Numbered from the stretch's first letter, positions 34,270 through 43,533 are shown. The stretch: 43,603 bases of DNA from CAYQNU01 sp964419055 (GCA_964419055.1 CAYQNU010000022.1:1-43603), one strand, 5' to 3'. Notes: generated by a model from the letters alone, not told the origin. Numbers and translations are program-made.

Positions 34270-35102
34270 TAATAATAGTTAGATTCTAATCTATTGATTT
34301 GGTCTTGATTGATGAAATGAATTATTTTTACTTTATTTATCGAGCTAAAATCTTCCGTTAGTTTAATTTTGATAATTTGAAAGGATTGTCCCGTTTCATT
34401 GTCAACTTTTTCTACAATACCCACTAAAATTCCTTTAGGAAACATCGCATCAGAACCTCTTGTGAATATGGTATCGCCAATTGCAACCGGAACACTAATT
34501 GGAATGTCAATAACTGAAGCTGTTTGATACCCATCGTCAGGCATCCAACTGATGAGACCAAAACTGTTGGAAACATTATGAGATACAGGGAGCTTAAACT
34601 GCTCATTGATAATGGGCATTACAACTGAATAATTTGCGCTGGTTTCTAGAACATAACCTATTACTCCTTTTAATCCGATAACTGCCATATTTGGTTTTAT
34701 ATTATCGTGTTCACCAACATTTAATGTGAGATAATTTTTACGTAAGTTTAGTGAACTGTTTATAACACTTCCGCCCATCAAATGATAACTTATGTTTAAA
34801 GTGGAATCGATTACTTTAACTACACTATCTTTAACTTCAATCAATTTATAAGAAAGCAATTGTTCTTGCAATCGTGCATTTTCTTCCAATAACTGAGTGT
34901 TCTGTTCACGAAGTCCAAAATATTCAACAACCCCATGAGACCATTCGTAAATGCCTCCTACAACGGCATTTGATGAATTGGCAATCGAAGCCCGGTGAAA
35001 TTTATTATTACCTGTTACAATGAACACCAAACACAAAGCTTGGAGAAAAATAAAAACAAAAACAAAGAGGTACTTCTGAAATAGACGAATTAAATTTTGC
35101 AT
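34269..35102 (-). CDS. mreC: Rod-shape-determining protein MreC
   Basis: A 277-aa bitopic protein that links cytoplasmic MreB to the periplasmic cell-wall enzymes. It has one N-terminal helix (YLFVFVFIFLQALCLVFIV), a coiled coil (REQNTQLLEENARLQEQLLSY), and then the two beta-barrel domains of the MreC core (NYLTLNVGEHDNIKPNMAV, KGVIGYVLETSANYSVVMP, GDTIFTRGSDAMFPKGILVG). It lies 20 nt downstream of mreB and overlaps mreD. Confidence 0.95.
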   Translation of the reverse strand: MQNLIRLFQKYLFVFVFIFLQALCLVFIVTGNNKFHRASIANSSNAVVGGIYEWSHGVVEYFGLREQNTQLLEENARLQEQLLSYKLIEVKDSVVKVIDSTLNISYHLMGGSVINSSLNLRKNYLTLNVGEHDNIKPNMAVIGLKGVIGYVLETSANYSVVMPIINEQFKLPVSHNVSNSFGLISWMPDDGYQTASVIDIPISVPVAIGDTIFTRGSDAMFPKGILVGIVEKVDNETGQSFQIIKIKLTEDFSSINKVKIIHFINQDQINRLESNYY

Positions 35103-35122
35103 AAAGCCAAAAAAATAATGGA

Positions 35123-36148
35123 TTAGGCTTTCATCAAAAATTGGAATTTATCAATGTTTTTCAGGGCAATTCCTGTACCTCTTGCTACAGCTCTCAAAGG
35201 ATCTTCGGCAACGTGAACTGGTAATTTTGTTTTCATAGAAATACGTTTGTCCAATCCTCGAAGCATAGAGCCTCCACCAGCCATATAGATACCTGTTTTG
35301 AAGATATCTGCCGAAAGTTCAGGAGGAGTCATTTCTAAAGCACTCAAAATAGCCTCCTCAATTTTGGCAATTGATTTATCTAAAGCATGAGCTATTTCCT
35401 GATAAGATACAAAAATTTCTTTAGGAGTACCAGTCATTAAATCCCTTCCTCTTACGGCATAATCAGGTGGAGGGTTTTCTAATTCTGTAATGGCAGCGCC
35501 CACTTCAATTTTCACTTGTTCAGCTGTACGTTCACCTATCAATATGTTGTGTTGACGTCTCATATATTCTTCAATAGCAGCGGTGAAATCATCACCAGCA
35601 ACGCGAATAGATTTGTCACAAACAATACCTCCCAAAGCAATTACAGCGATTTCTGAAGTTCCACCTCCAATATCAATAATCATATTTCCCATTGGCTCCT
35701 CTACATCCACTCCAATACCAATAGCTGCTGCCATAGGCTCGTGAATTAAATATACTTCCTTTCCTCCAGCGTGTTCGGCTGAATCTTGTACGGCTCTTTT
35801 TTCTACTTCTGTAATACCAGAAGGAATACAAATTACCATTCTTAATGAAGGGGTAATTAATCTGCTTCCGGGTTTTATCATTTTTATCATACCTCTAATC
35901 ATGTGCTCAGCAGCTTGGAAATCTGCAATTACACCATCTTTTAGTGGTCGTATGGTTTTGATGTTATCGTGCACTTTTCCGTGCATTTGTTGTGCTTTTT
36001 TTCCGATGGCAATAATTTTGCCTGTGGAACGATCAATGGCAACAATTGAAGGTTCGTCCACTACTACTTTATCGTTGTGAATGATAAGCGTGTTGGCCGT
36101 ACCCAAATCGATTGCAATTTCTTGTGTAAATACGTTAAAAAATCCCAT
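35123..36148 (-). CDS. mreB: Rod-shape-determining protein MreB
   Basis: A 341-aa bacterial actin that forms membrane-associated filaments guiding lateral wall synthesis. Actin-family motifs: phosphate-1 AIDLGTANTLI, connect-1, phosphate-2 NMIIDIGGGTSEIAVI, and adenosine motif GIYMAGGGSMLRGLD. Length and conservation are normal. It lies 42 nt after the purH stop with no terminator between them, so purH may be co-transcribed with the mre-rod genes. Confidence 0.98.
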   Translation of the reverse strand: MGFFNVFTQEIAIDLGTANTLIIHNDKVVVDEPSIVAIDRSTGKIIAIGKKAQQMHGKVHDNIKTIRPLKDGVIADFQAAEHMIRGMIKMIKPGSRLITPSLRMVICIPSGITEVEKRAVQDSAEHAGGKEVYLIHEPMAAAIGIGVDVEEPMGNMIIDIGGGTSEIAVIALGGIVCDKSIRVAGDDFTAAIEEYMRRQHNILIGERTAEQVKIEVGAAITELENPPPDYAVRGRDLMTGTPKEIFVSYQEIAHALDKSIAKIEEAILSALEMTPPELSADIFKTGIYMAGGGSMLRGLDKRISMKTKLPVHVAEDPLRAVARGTGIALKNIDKFQFLMKA

Positions 36149-36190
36149 TTGTATTTTGTATTATCTAAATTCTAAAATTCGGTTCTGTCA

Positions 36191-37711
36191 TTAATGTTTG
36201 AAATGGCGAATACCAGTGTATACCATGGCAACACCTACTTTGTTACAATAATCAATGCTTAATTGATCTTTAATTGAACCACCTGGTTGTACTACGGCAG
36301 TTACTCCTGCCTCGTAGGCTATTTCAACACAGTCAGGGAATGGAAAAAATGCGTCCGAGGCCATCACAGCGTCTTTCAAATCAAATCCAAAAGTCTGAGC
36401 TTTGTGAATAGCATGACGTAATGCGTCAACTCTTGAAGTTTGCCCTGTACCACTCGCTAACAGCTGTTTTCCTTTAGCCAAAACAATTGTGTTAGATTTA
36501 GTGTGTTTAGCCAATTTATTAGCAAAAATTAAATCCTCAATTTGAGAAGTCTTTGGGGAATTAGTTGTTTTGAGTTCAAAATTTTCGACTGATTCAGAAT
36601 GTAGATCTTTATCTTGAAATAAGACTCCATTCAAAGCAGTTCTAAATTGAACCTTCGGTAGTTCTAATTCGTTTTGAGTTAATATAATGCGATTCTTTTT
36701 TTCTATCAACAAAGCCAAAGCTTCAGGAGTGTAATTTGGAGCAATAAGTACTTCAAAAAACAAATCATTCACTTCTTTGGCAGTAGGCAAATCTACGGTT
36801 GTGTTAGCAATCAAGACACCTCCAAATGCAGAAACAGGATCACCTGCTAATGCATCATTATAGGCCTGATGAATGGTTGTTCTAGTTGCCAATCCACAAG
36901 CATTATTGTGTTTAAGTATAGCAAATGTAGGGTCTTCGTTTTTAAACTCAGACATTAAATTAACGGCTGCATCTACATCCAATAAATTGTTGTAGGATAG
37001 TTCTTTTCCATTATGTTTGGTGAATAAGGCATTAAGATCGCCATAAAAAACACCTTTTTGATGAGGGTTTTCACCGTATCTTAAACTTTCACCCGTTAAA
37101 ATACTTTGTTTGAATGACTCAAGAGAATCTCCACAAAAATATCGGTAAATATGGGTATCATAATTGGATGATACGTTAAAGGCGTCTTTGGCGAATCCCA
37201 TTCGATCTTCTAATGAGGTAGCTCCTTGATTATGAGAAATCAGCTCCAAAAAGGGTTGATATTGTTTTTGAGATGGAATAATTACTACATCCTTATAATT
37301 TTTGGCTGCTGCCCTAATTAAGGAAATGCCTCCAATATCAATTTTTTCAATTATATCTTCGTGTGAAGCTTTAGAAAGTACTGTTTGCTCAAATGGATAT
37401 AAATCAACAATCACCAAATCTATTTCAGGGATTTCAAATTCCTCCAATTGTGCAATGTCTTCACCCAACTCTCTTCTTCCTAAAATGCCGCCAAATATTT
37501 TTGGATGTAAGGTTTTTACTCTTCCACCTAAAATAGATGGGTAACTGGTTAATTCTTCAACAGGAATTATTTGAATTCCAAGAGCTTCTAGATAACTTTG
37601 GGTACCCCCAGTAGAATAAATTTCAACCCCATTTTCTTTTAATTTTAGCGCAATGGCATCCAAGCCGGTTTTGTCAAATACAGAAATTAATGCACTTTTT
37701 ATCTTCTTCAC
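36191..37711 (-). CDS. purH: Bifunctional AICAR transformylase / IMP cyclohydrolase
   Basis: A 506-aa enzyme of the last two steps of purine (IMP) synthesis. The N-terminal MGS-like cyclohydrolase domain is clear (SALISVFDKTGL, IYSTGGTQSYLEALG, GRVKTLHPKIFGGIL). The C-terminal transformylase domain has LRYGENPHQKGVFYG, LKHNNACGLA and the terminal SDAFFPFPDCVEIAYEAGVTAVVQPGGSIKD. It starts at GTG (37711). No consensus -7 element was found directly upstream. It heads the mreBCD-mrdA-rodA block, an arrangement I recall from other flavobacteria. Confidence 0.97.
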   Translation of the reverse strand: MKKIKSALISVFDKTGLDAIALKLKENGVEIYSTGGTQSYLEALGIQIIPVEELTSYPSILGGRVKTLHPKIFGGILGRRELGEDIAQLEEFEIPEIDLVIVDLYPFEQTVLSKASHEDIIEKIDIGGISLIRAAAKNYKDVVIIPSQKQYQPFLELISHNQGATSLEDRMGFAKDAFNVSSNYDTHIYRYFCGDSLESFKQSILTGESLRYGENPHQKGVFYGDLNALFTKHNGKELSYNNLLDVDAAVNLMSEFKNEDPTFAILKHNNACGLATRTTIHQAYNDALAGDPVSAFGGVLIANTTVDLPTAKEVNDLFFEVLIAPNYTPEALALLIEKKNRIILTQNELELPKVQFRTALNGVLFQDKDLHSESVENFELKTTNSPKTSQIEDLIFANKLAKHTKSNTIVLAKGKQLLASGTGQTSRVDALRHAIHKAQTFGFDLKDAVMASDAFFPFPDCVEIAYEAGVTAVVQPGGSIKDQLSIDYCNKVGVAMVYTGIRHFKH

Positions 37712-37849
37712 AATAGCACGATTTTATAGGATTCTTAATCAAGAGAATTTAAGACTGCAATTTTACGAAGAAATACGCTATTTAAAAGGGATGAGCTATT
37801 GAAATGTTGATAAATGAAAAGCTTTGTTTATAACTATAAAATTGTAATA

Positions 37850-37885
37850 AAAAAAGTCCCGAAAAATGCATTTTTCGGGACTTTC
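37850..37885 (-). terminator. Terminator of the T9SS type A gene
   Basis: A fully symmetrical 32-nt palindrome (37853-37884, AAAGTCCCGAAAAATG and its complement) with an A-run on the plus strand upstream, that is a U-run on the minus-strand transcript. It is placed between the stop at 37906 and the purH start. Confidence 0.9.
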
Positions 37886-37905
37886 AAAATTTAAAATAAA
37901 ACAAT

Positions 37906-39666
37906 TTATTTTTTCACAAAAGATAAGGATTGTGAAGCGTTTTCTCCTGTGAAAGTCAAGAAGTAAAAACCTGATTCTAAATCGCTTATTCCTATGGATA
38001 ATTGATGATCGCCTGTATTCAAGTTACCAACATTTACTACTTCAATTATTCGTCCTGCAGCATCACTTATGCTGTATGAATAGGTTGCTGAATTACGTAT
38101 GGATGCTTTTACATTGATTTCGTTATCAGCAGGATTAGGAAATAATGACCATTCAAAAGAGGTATTTTGATTGTCTAAAATACCTAAGGTTTCATCCACA
38201 TTTAATCGAATCATTGGAGTACGAGGTTGAACATTCCAATCACCGCCTGCACCATCATTAGACAACGTACTTCCTCTAAAAGAAGTGTTTGTTCCATAAC
38301 CAATGTAAACCACATCGGCACCACCAAATGACTGAACAGCAACAAGGTAGTTTTCACCAGCATTCAAGGAAACGTATTGTGTCCATGGAATGGTGACCCA
38401 AGCTCCTAATGAAGCGGCTGTAATGTCATAAGGATCTGCCGTGCCTATAAAGTCGTATGTAGTGCCATTGTCACGGTATAAATTTACTACAAATGCCGAA
38501 CCTATCTCAGAATTGTCACCTACAAAAACAGAAGTAGTACCCGTTTTAGTGTTTGATACAATTTCATAAACAGCTCCAATTTCAAATGGGTTAGCGGCAC
38601 CAGAAGTCTCTTGATTCCACCATTGACCTCCATAGATGTTATTGTCTATTGCATACACAGAATCTGTAATTGAAAAGGCCGAAGTACGAGTATTATTACT
38701 TAAGTCATCATCTGTTTCGGTTTGAGAACCCACATAAGTAACGGTGTAAGTACCCAAAGTAGTTGGTGTAAAGGACGCAACTACACCTAATGAATCGGTT
38801 ACTCCTACAAATTGATTGACAATAGAATTAGATGTTCCTGAGAATACATTAGAGCCATTATTTACATTAACATTCAAAACAACATTGGTTTGAGTGTTGA
38901 ACCCTATATTTTCAGCAAACGCGTGAAAATTCATTGGTTGAATTTGGCTTTGTGGAATTTGATAGTAAGCTATATCAGCACTAAAAGAAGGTCTTTTAAC
39001 GATAATATCATTAGGGTCTACTTCTTTCACAGCAAAGTCATCAATTTGCCAACCATAATCCCAAGCACCTTGCCACCAAAAAGCTATTTGTACATTCGAT
39101 GGATTACCTGCAATGGCATTGGTAATATCAATATTTACATAGTCAGGATTATCCGTGCCTGCTTGTGTAATGGCTGAGTTAATTACAAAATCAGTGTAAT
39201 TGACACCGCCATCGGTAGTTACACGAACAGTTGTAACATCACTTTGCCATCTCCTAAACATTTGTTGAAATTCAATTTTTACGGGAGAAAAACCACTGCA
39301 ATCAATAATAGGCGTCATTAATTGAGCGTCTTCTGCACCACCACCACTAAAATTGTCGGCATCTGAATCTACTAAAATCCAACCATTATTGGATGATTCA
39401 GAATTGAGTGGAGCTGTGGGGTAAGCACCTGTATGGCCTACCATAGTATATTTCCAACTCACAGGACCTGAGTTAGTCGTATTGGTCCAAGTAGAAGGAA
39501 TTCCTGAACCAAAATCTTCAGAGAAAATAGTGGCTCCTTTTGATTGGTTTGGAGATGTCCAAACGGCAGGTATGGATTGGCCTTGAGATTGTGCTATTTT
39601 TTGAGTTTGAGCAACAATTCCAGTTGATGCCAAAACACTTAAAAGACTTAAGTAGATAATTTTCAT
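37906..39666 (-). CDS. Secreted adhesin-like protein with T9SS type A sorting domain
   Basis: A 586-aa exported protein: signal MKIIYLSLLSVLASTGIVAQ, then a MAM/'choice-of-anchor'-like jelly-roll domain (IFSEDFGSGIPSTWTNTTNSG ... DYGWQIDDFAVKEV), a CARDB-like immunoglobulin domain (LSNNTRTSAFSITD), another beta domain, and a C-terminal type A sorting domain (SLFPNPADNEINVKAS ... LESGFYFLTFTGENA ... SLSFVKK). The order matches secreted flavobacterial surface proteins. No catalytic motif is seen. It has a strong promoter and terminator and is a single-gene unit. Confidence 0.9.
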   Translation of the reverse strand: MKIIYLSLLSVLASTGIVAQTQKIAQSQGQSIPAVWTSPNQSKGATIFSEDFGSGIPSTWTNTTNSGPVSWKYTMVGHTGAYPTAPLNSESSNNGWILVDSDADNFSGGGAEDAQLMTPIIDCSGFSPVKIEFQQMFRRWQSDVTTVRVTTDGGVNYTDFVINSAITQAGTDNPDYVNIDITNAIAGNPSNVQIAFWWQGAWDYGWQIDDFAVKEVDPNDIIVKRPSFSADIAYYQIPQSQIQPMNFHAFAENIGFNTQTNVVLNVNVNNGSNVFSGTSNSIVNQFVGVTDSLGVVASFTPTTLGTYTVTYVGSQTETDDDLSNNTRTSAFSITDSVYAIDNNIYGGQWWNQETSGAANPFEIGAVYEIVSNTKTGTTSVFVGDNSEIGSAFVVNLYRDNGTTYDFIGTADPYDITAASLGAWVTIPWTQYVSLNAGENYLVAVQSFGGADVVYIGYGTNTSFRGSTLSNDGAGGDWNVQPRTPMIRLNVDETLGILDNQNTSFEWSLFPNPADNEINVKASIRNSATYSYSISDAAGRIIEVVNVGNLNTGDHQLSIGISDLESGFYFLTFTGENASQSLSFVKK

Positions 39667-39691
39667 AGTGTTAAATTAAAGTTTGTAATTG

Positions 39692-39722
39692 CAAATATAA
39701 TAAACAAATTAATTAAAGACAA
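39692..39722 (-). promoter_or_regulatory. Promoter of the 39666 T9SS gene
   Basis: Minus-strand TTG (39720-39722), 20 nt, then TATATTTG (39692-39699), a full -33/-7 match, with a leader of about 20 nt. Confidence 0.8.
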
Positions 39723-39731
39723 GTTAAACGG

Positions 39732-40385
39732 TTAGTTCAAATAAGTTATCTTAACCCAATCCACTAAGATTTTTTGTTTATTATTGACATTAAATCCAAC
39801 GTTACTGCCATAAGTTGGTAAAACATTCATAGTTGCTACCTTTATTCCATTTATTTCAAAATGTAGTTTGGCACCTATTTTCGAAAGGGTTAATTTGTTA
39901 AAGGCTTTTCTCCCTGTGACCACGGCAGAAGACTTTACCCATCCATTTTTTCCCGTGGTGATGTCGTTCCAAAGACCATTTTCCACTTTACCTATGCAAT
40001 AAAATCCACCGGGTGAAACTAAGAAGGAGTAAAAAAAGTCATCTCTTGCTCCCCAAATTAAACCATAACCAAAGTTCTTTACTCCAGATTCTTTATAAAG
40101 CATCGCAGAAATTGAGTAATCTCTAGATTCGTCTAGACCAACATTTTTCCATGCTGTCAAGGCATCCTTGGATGTTTTAGTGTTGTATTTTAACACATAC
40201 ATACGTCTATTCTTATTGACTTTGATAGATGATATGCTTGTTTCTAACTCTGGCCAAAGTGCTTGATTGTCTTTAAAATCATCGAAAAGCACAATATTTT
40301 CCTGCTGTGGGGAAGTTTGAGCGATTGTTGAAAGAGAAATAAAGCTCCAAATAAGGAATGATAAGTGTAAAACTCTTGTTTTCAT
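39732..40385 (-). CDS. Secreted LamG/DUF1080-like jelly-roll protein
   Basis: A 217-aa exported protein with signal MKTRVLHLSFLIWSFISLSTIAQ. The mature part resembles the concanavalin-like jelly-roll seen in 3-keto-glycoside hydrolase/DUF1080 and LamG proteins: LFDDFKDNQALWPE, YGLIWGARDDFFYSFLVSPGGFY, FNKLTLSKIGAKLHFEINGIKVATM, VGFNVNNKQKILVDWVKI. No catalytic residues can be assigned. It lies 14 nt downstream of the cupin gene and may be co-transcribed with it. Confidence 0.75.
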   Translation of the reverse strand: MKTRVLHLSFLIWSFISLSTIAQTSPQQENIVLFDDFKDNQALWPELETSISSIKVNKNRRMYVLKYNTKTSKDALTAWKNVGLDESRDYSISAMLYKESGVKNFGYGLIWGARDDFFYSFLVSPGGFYCIGKVENGLWNDITTGKNGWVKSSAVVTGRKAFNKLTLSKIGAKLHFEINGIKVATMNVLPTYGSNVGFNVNNKQKILVDWVKITYLN

Positions 40386-40399
40386 ATTTTTATGTTTTA

Positions 40400-40906
40400 T
40401 TAAATTCGTGTGAGACGATTGATAATAGTTGAATGTTGAGGAAAAAGTTTTATTAATTCCTCTCTTGGAGGCATATCAAAATCTTTAAAATCAAAACCAG
40501 GAGCTACAGTACAACCCACAAATGAATAATCTTCGGGTTGTTGAGTACTCACCTCAGATCCAAACCAACTTCCTGCAGGCACTACCAATTGGGGTACTTC
40601 ACCATTTGAAAAGTTCATGCCTACTTTATTTTTTTTGTAGGAACCATCTGGAGAAATAACATGTACAAACAAAGGCAATCCACCATAAAAATGCCATATT
40701 TCATCTTGCTTGAGGCGATGAATAGAAGAGAAGTTGGTTCCAGTAAGTAAAAAATAGATGCTGGTGCAAAAGTTACGATCACCATCAAATTGATTGCCTA
40801 GTGAAGCTTGAGTTAAAATACCCTTACTGCGGTATACCTCCTTATAAAAACCACCTTCTGGGTGCGGGATTAAATTTAATTCGGAGACCAAAAATTCAAT
40901 ATTCAT
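40400..40906 (-). CDS. Cupin domain protein (DUF985)
   Basis: A 168-aa protein of the DUF985 cupin family (YML079W-like). The family core is complete: LNLIPHPEGGFYKEVYRS near the N-terminus, TSIYFLLTGTNFSSIHRLKQDEIWHFYGG in the first barrel strands, and LVVPAGSWFGSEV ... YSFVGCTVAPGFDFKDF at the end. The ATG at 40906 fits the family start; an in-frame ATG at 40942 would add 12 residues. Related proteins bind sugar-like ligands or act as epimerase-like enzymes, but the reaction is unknown. Confidence 0.9.
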   Translation of the reverse strand: MNIEFLVSELNLIPHPEGGFYKEVYRSKGILTQASLGNQFDGDRNFCTSIYFLLTGTNFSSIHRLKQDEIWHFYGGLPLFVHVISPDGSYKKNKVGMNFSNGEVPQLVVPAGSWFGSEVSTQQPEDYSFVGCTVAPGFDFKDFDMPPREELIKLFPQHSTIINRLTRI

Positions 40907-41007
40907 AATTGGGTTGTTAGAAATAACAAAACTAATCTTCATTTACTAAACAATGCTAAATTACGGTGTATTTTTTATGGGTATGTAGTAAATGTTCAAT
41001 AATGTTG

Positions 41008-41015
41008 TATCTTTG
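41008..41015 (+). promoter_or_regulatory. -7 element TATCTTTG of the tmRNA gene
   Basis: Perfect TAnnTTTG, 26 nt before the mature 5' end of the tmRNA, as expected for a short 5' leader removed by RNase P. Confidence 0.75.
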
Positions 41016-41041
41016 TAGAAGATTAATTTCTCAACTTAAAT

Positions 41042-41439
41042 GGGGCCGACTTTGGCTTTGACAGCGAGTGAAATGTATCTGTAAGCATGTTGAGCGTTGT
41101 GAATATGGCTCGTAAATATCAATTCTCACTCTCTTTAAACGGAGAAAACAACTACGCGCTTGCTGCTTAATCACGGAATGTGATAAAGCTTCATCCCGGT
41201 ATAAGATATCGGGACGAGCTACCCAGCTTAGGACTACCTGTTCAACGGTTTTAGGCACTTGGGTATCGTTGGCTTGAACTAGTTTGCACCAAGTTTCGGG
41301 GGGCAAGCGAAACTAAAGAAACTAAGTTTTGACTGGGGTGTTTGTGCTCAGGTCTTTATCGAAAATTAAACACAAAATAAGCATGTAGAAAGCTTGTATG
41401 TTCCTTGTTTGGACGAGGGTTCGAACCCCTCCGGCTCCA
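41042..41439 (+). ncRNA. ssrA: Transfer-messenger RNA (tmRNA)
   Basis: One-piece tmRNA of about 398 nt that rescues stalled ribosomes. The acceptor stem pairs GGGGCCG (41042-41048) with CGGCTCC (41432-41438, one G-T), with discriminator A at 41439. The T arm has GGTTCGAACCCC. The tag frame gives GENNYALAA followed by TAA (41141-41170), the tag type of Bacteroidota such as Porphyromonas. CCA is not fully encoded (ACAAAA follows). The 5' D-like region TTTGGCTTTGACAGCGAG is typical. The frame is also open upstream of the GGA resume codon. An imperfect inverted repeat adjoins the 3' end. Confidence 0.96.
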
Positions 41440-41441
41440 CA

Positions 41442-41500
41442 AAACAGTTTTAAGCAAGAGTATTGAGCCAAGAGGCGATATACTCTTGTGAAAAATGTTT
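41442..41500. other. Imperfect inverted repeat adjoining the tmRNA 3' end
   Basis: AAACAGTTTTAAGCAAGAGTAT (in two parts, 41442-41463) matches the reverse complement of 41480-41500 at about 18 positions, enclosing a 16-nt loop. It begins 3 nt after the mature tmRNA end. No T-run follows, so a terminator role is doubtful; 3'-end processing, or a mark left by integration at ssrA, are alternatives. Confidence 0.6.
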
Positions 41501-41633
41501 TGACCTTCATTACTCACACTCACACTCTTGCCATTTTTGTTTGATTTCGTTGTTGCTGTGTAGCGCTAAATCAATTTAAAATGATGAAAGAAGATAATTT
41601 TGGTGACAAGGAATTCTTGATTGAAAAAATGTA

Positions 41634-41664
41634 AAAAAATATCCCCGTGTTTTCACACGAGGAT
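41634..41664 (-). terminator. Terminator of the NHL-repeat gene
   Basis: 24-nt hairpin (41641-41664: ATCCCCGTGT, TTTC loop, ACACGAGGAT) followed on the minus strand by a U-run. It may also stop plus-strand transcription from the tmRNA gene. An identical hairpin lies at 43119. Confidence 0.85.
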
Positions 41665-41686
41665 TTAAATTATAGCAATATTATTT

Positions 41687-42979
41687 TTAGTTTTTTACAA
41701 AACGTTGAGTAGCTATACCACTGGTTGTTTGCATTTGCACTAAATAAACACCTGAAGGCAACGAAGCTACTAAGAAGGTTGTATTAGTTTCAGTAAGCAT
41801 CAATTCGCCTAAAACATTATAAACTAAAATCGAAATAACCGGTTCATCAGTTGTTAACGAAATATTAGTTGAAGCAGGGTTAGGAGCCAACGTAAAAACA
41901 GGATTTTGACTGTTTTCATCAATCGAAGCAAATGAGGTGGTTATTTTTCTGATCAATCTATTAAACGTATCGGCAATATAAAAATTACCCAACGCATCAA
42001 TGCATATATTATGAGGTCTATCAAAAGTGGCCGTACTTAAGCCTCCGTTGTCCATACCAGCAGTACCTGTTCCAGTATAAGTTGAGACAGTTCCGTCAGG
42101 TAAAATTTTTCTTATTTTGTTATTGTATGAATCTGCCACATAAAGGTTTCCATTTGCATCGATACACAAACCAAAGTTGTTGTAAAAAGTGGCCGTTGAA
42201 CCAGGACCATCTGCGCTACCCCCTGAACCTGAACCTGCTATAGTTGAAACTACACCAGCAGCGGTTATTTTTCTAATTTTGCTATTGCCAACGTCACAAA
42301 TGTAAATATTATTAGCTCCATCAATAGCTATACCTAAAGGGTTATTGAATGTTGCATTTGAAGTTGTTCCATCTTGTGAACCTGGCGTACCTAAGCCTGC
42401 AAAAGTAGTAACATCCCCCGTTGGGGTAATTTTTCGAATGCTATGGTTTGTAGCATCAGTGACGTATAAATTACCTGTTGCATCAATACATATGTCATAA
42501 GGAGAACTAAAGGTAGCGGAGGTGCCGTTACCGTTTGCAAAACCAGCAGATCCTGAACCGGCTATTGTGGTAACATCACCAGCAGGGGTAATTTTTCTAA
42601 TCTTATTACCAAAATAATCGATCACAAATAAATTTCCTGCAAGATCCCCACAAATACCCGAAGGCCCATTAAATGTTGCAGCAGTTCCTGTTCCATCAGC
42701 ACCACCAGCAACTCCTGAGCCAACAAAAGTAGTAACTACACCAGCTGGTGTAATTTTTCGAATTACATGGTTATAAGTGTCTGAAACATAAACATCACCA
42801 TTACTGGCAGCATACAAACCCCAAGGGTTGTTAAATGATGATGCTGTGCCAGTCCCGTCAATATAACCAAGCGTACCGGATCCAGCTAAAGTGCTCACTG
42901 TTTGAGCTTTAATAGATAAGGACTGAACGGAGGCAAAAAGACCTAATGAAAAGGTCAAAATAAGTCGAATTTTTTTCAT
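41687..42979 (-). CDS. Secreted NHL-repeat protein with T9SS type A sorting domain
   Basis: A 430-aa exported protein: signal MKKIRLILTFSLGLFASVQSLSIKAQ, then about six NHL repeats of 55-57 residues forming a beta-propeller. Each unit has the order VxTxAGSGxxGxxDGxGxxATF, a GIxxDxxGNLYVxDxxNxxIRKI-like segment and a short turn. The tail (FTLAPNPASTN ... LPSGVYLVQMQ ... TQRFVKN) is a type A sorting domain for export by the type IX system. Such propellers bind proteins or carbohydrates; the ligand here is unknown. Identical terminator hairpins flank the gene. Confidence 0.9.
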   Translation of the reverse strand: MKKIRLILTFSLGLFASVQSLSIKAQTVSTLAGSGTLGYIDGTGTASSFNNPWGLYAASNGDVYVSDTYNHVIRKITPAGVVTTFVGSGVAGGADGTGTAATFNGPSGICGDLAGNLFVIDYFGNKIRKITPAGDVTTIAGSGSAGFANGNGTSATFSSPYDICIDATGNLYVTDATNHSIRKITPTGDVTTFAGLGTPGSQDGTTSNATFNNPLGIAIDGANNIYICDVGNSKIRKITAAGVVSTIAGSGSGGSADGPGSTATFYNNFGLCIDANGNLYVADSYNNKIRKILPDGTVSTYTGTGTAGMDNGGLSTATFDRPHNICIDALGNFYIADTFNRLIRKITTSFASIDENSQNPVFTLAPNPASTNISLTTDEPVISILVYNVLGELMLTETNTTFLVASLPSGVYLVQMQTTSGIATQRFVKN

Positions 42980-43118
42980 AGTTTATTTAGAATTTAATTA
43001 GATAAAATTAATAAAAGACCAATTTGCAATACACATAACTTTAGCAACAGCACATTTTTTTTAGTAATGGCCATTATCTTTATCTAAGATTGATTTTTAT
43101 TGAATTAACTTAAAAAAA

Positions 43119-43148
43119 ATCCCCGTGTTTTCACACGAGGATTTTTTA
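43119..43148 (-). terminator. Terminator of the 43533 gene
   Basis: Hairpin at 43119-43142, identical to the one at 41641, flanked by A- and T-runs on both sides, so it can act in both directions. It lies 22 nt after the stop at 43165. Confidence 0.88.
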
Positions 43149-43164
43149 CAATGTAAAAAGTTTT

Positions 43165-43533
43165 TTAATCCAACACCTCTTGATTTGAGCTGAACCCCTC
43201 ATTTGAATATTCTTTTTTAAGAAATTCTGAAACGCGTTTGGTTACCACTTTTTGTTTTTTCAACACGGTAAAATGCCAAATTATAAATGGTATTAGGATA
43301 CCAAATAATAAAATGCTGAGCACAAAAAGCATTTGAGATCCCATTGATGGAAACGCTTCTATCAATCTAAAGAAGCCTTTCTTTTCTCCAATAATGTTTG
43401 CTCCAATTGCATTGGTTTCCTTAATAATAAGGACTTTTGGCCCGCGAAATGACATAGTATATTCTGGAAAATGTTGTTCTAATTTCTCTTTAACTTCAAC
43501 AAGGGTATACGGTTTTTCTACTTTAACTTTCAT
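43165..43533 (-). CDS. Hypothetical small membrane protein
   Basis: A 122-aa protein. A soluble N-terminal domain of about 60 residues (VEKPYTLVEVKEKLEQHFPEY, FRGPKVLIIKET) is followed by one or two tightly spaced membrane helices (GSQMLFVLSILLFGILIPFIIWHF) and a basic, charged tail (LKKQKVVTKRVSEFLKKEY), suggesting that both ends are cytoplasmic or a hairpin anchor. I do not recognise the family. No consensus -7 element was found in the 70 nt available upstream. Confidence 0.7.
   Translation of the reverse strand: MKVKVEKPYTLVEVKEKLEQHFPEYTMSFRGPKVLIIKETNAIGANIIGEKKGFFRLIEAFPSMGSQMLFVLSILLFGILIPFIIWHFTVLKKQKVVTKRVSEFLKKEYSNEGFSSNQEVLD

Noticed and set aside
41031..41510. Minus-strand reading frames across the tmRNA
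   Set aside because: They are antisense to a complete tmRNA and have no coding features.
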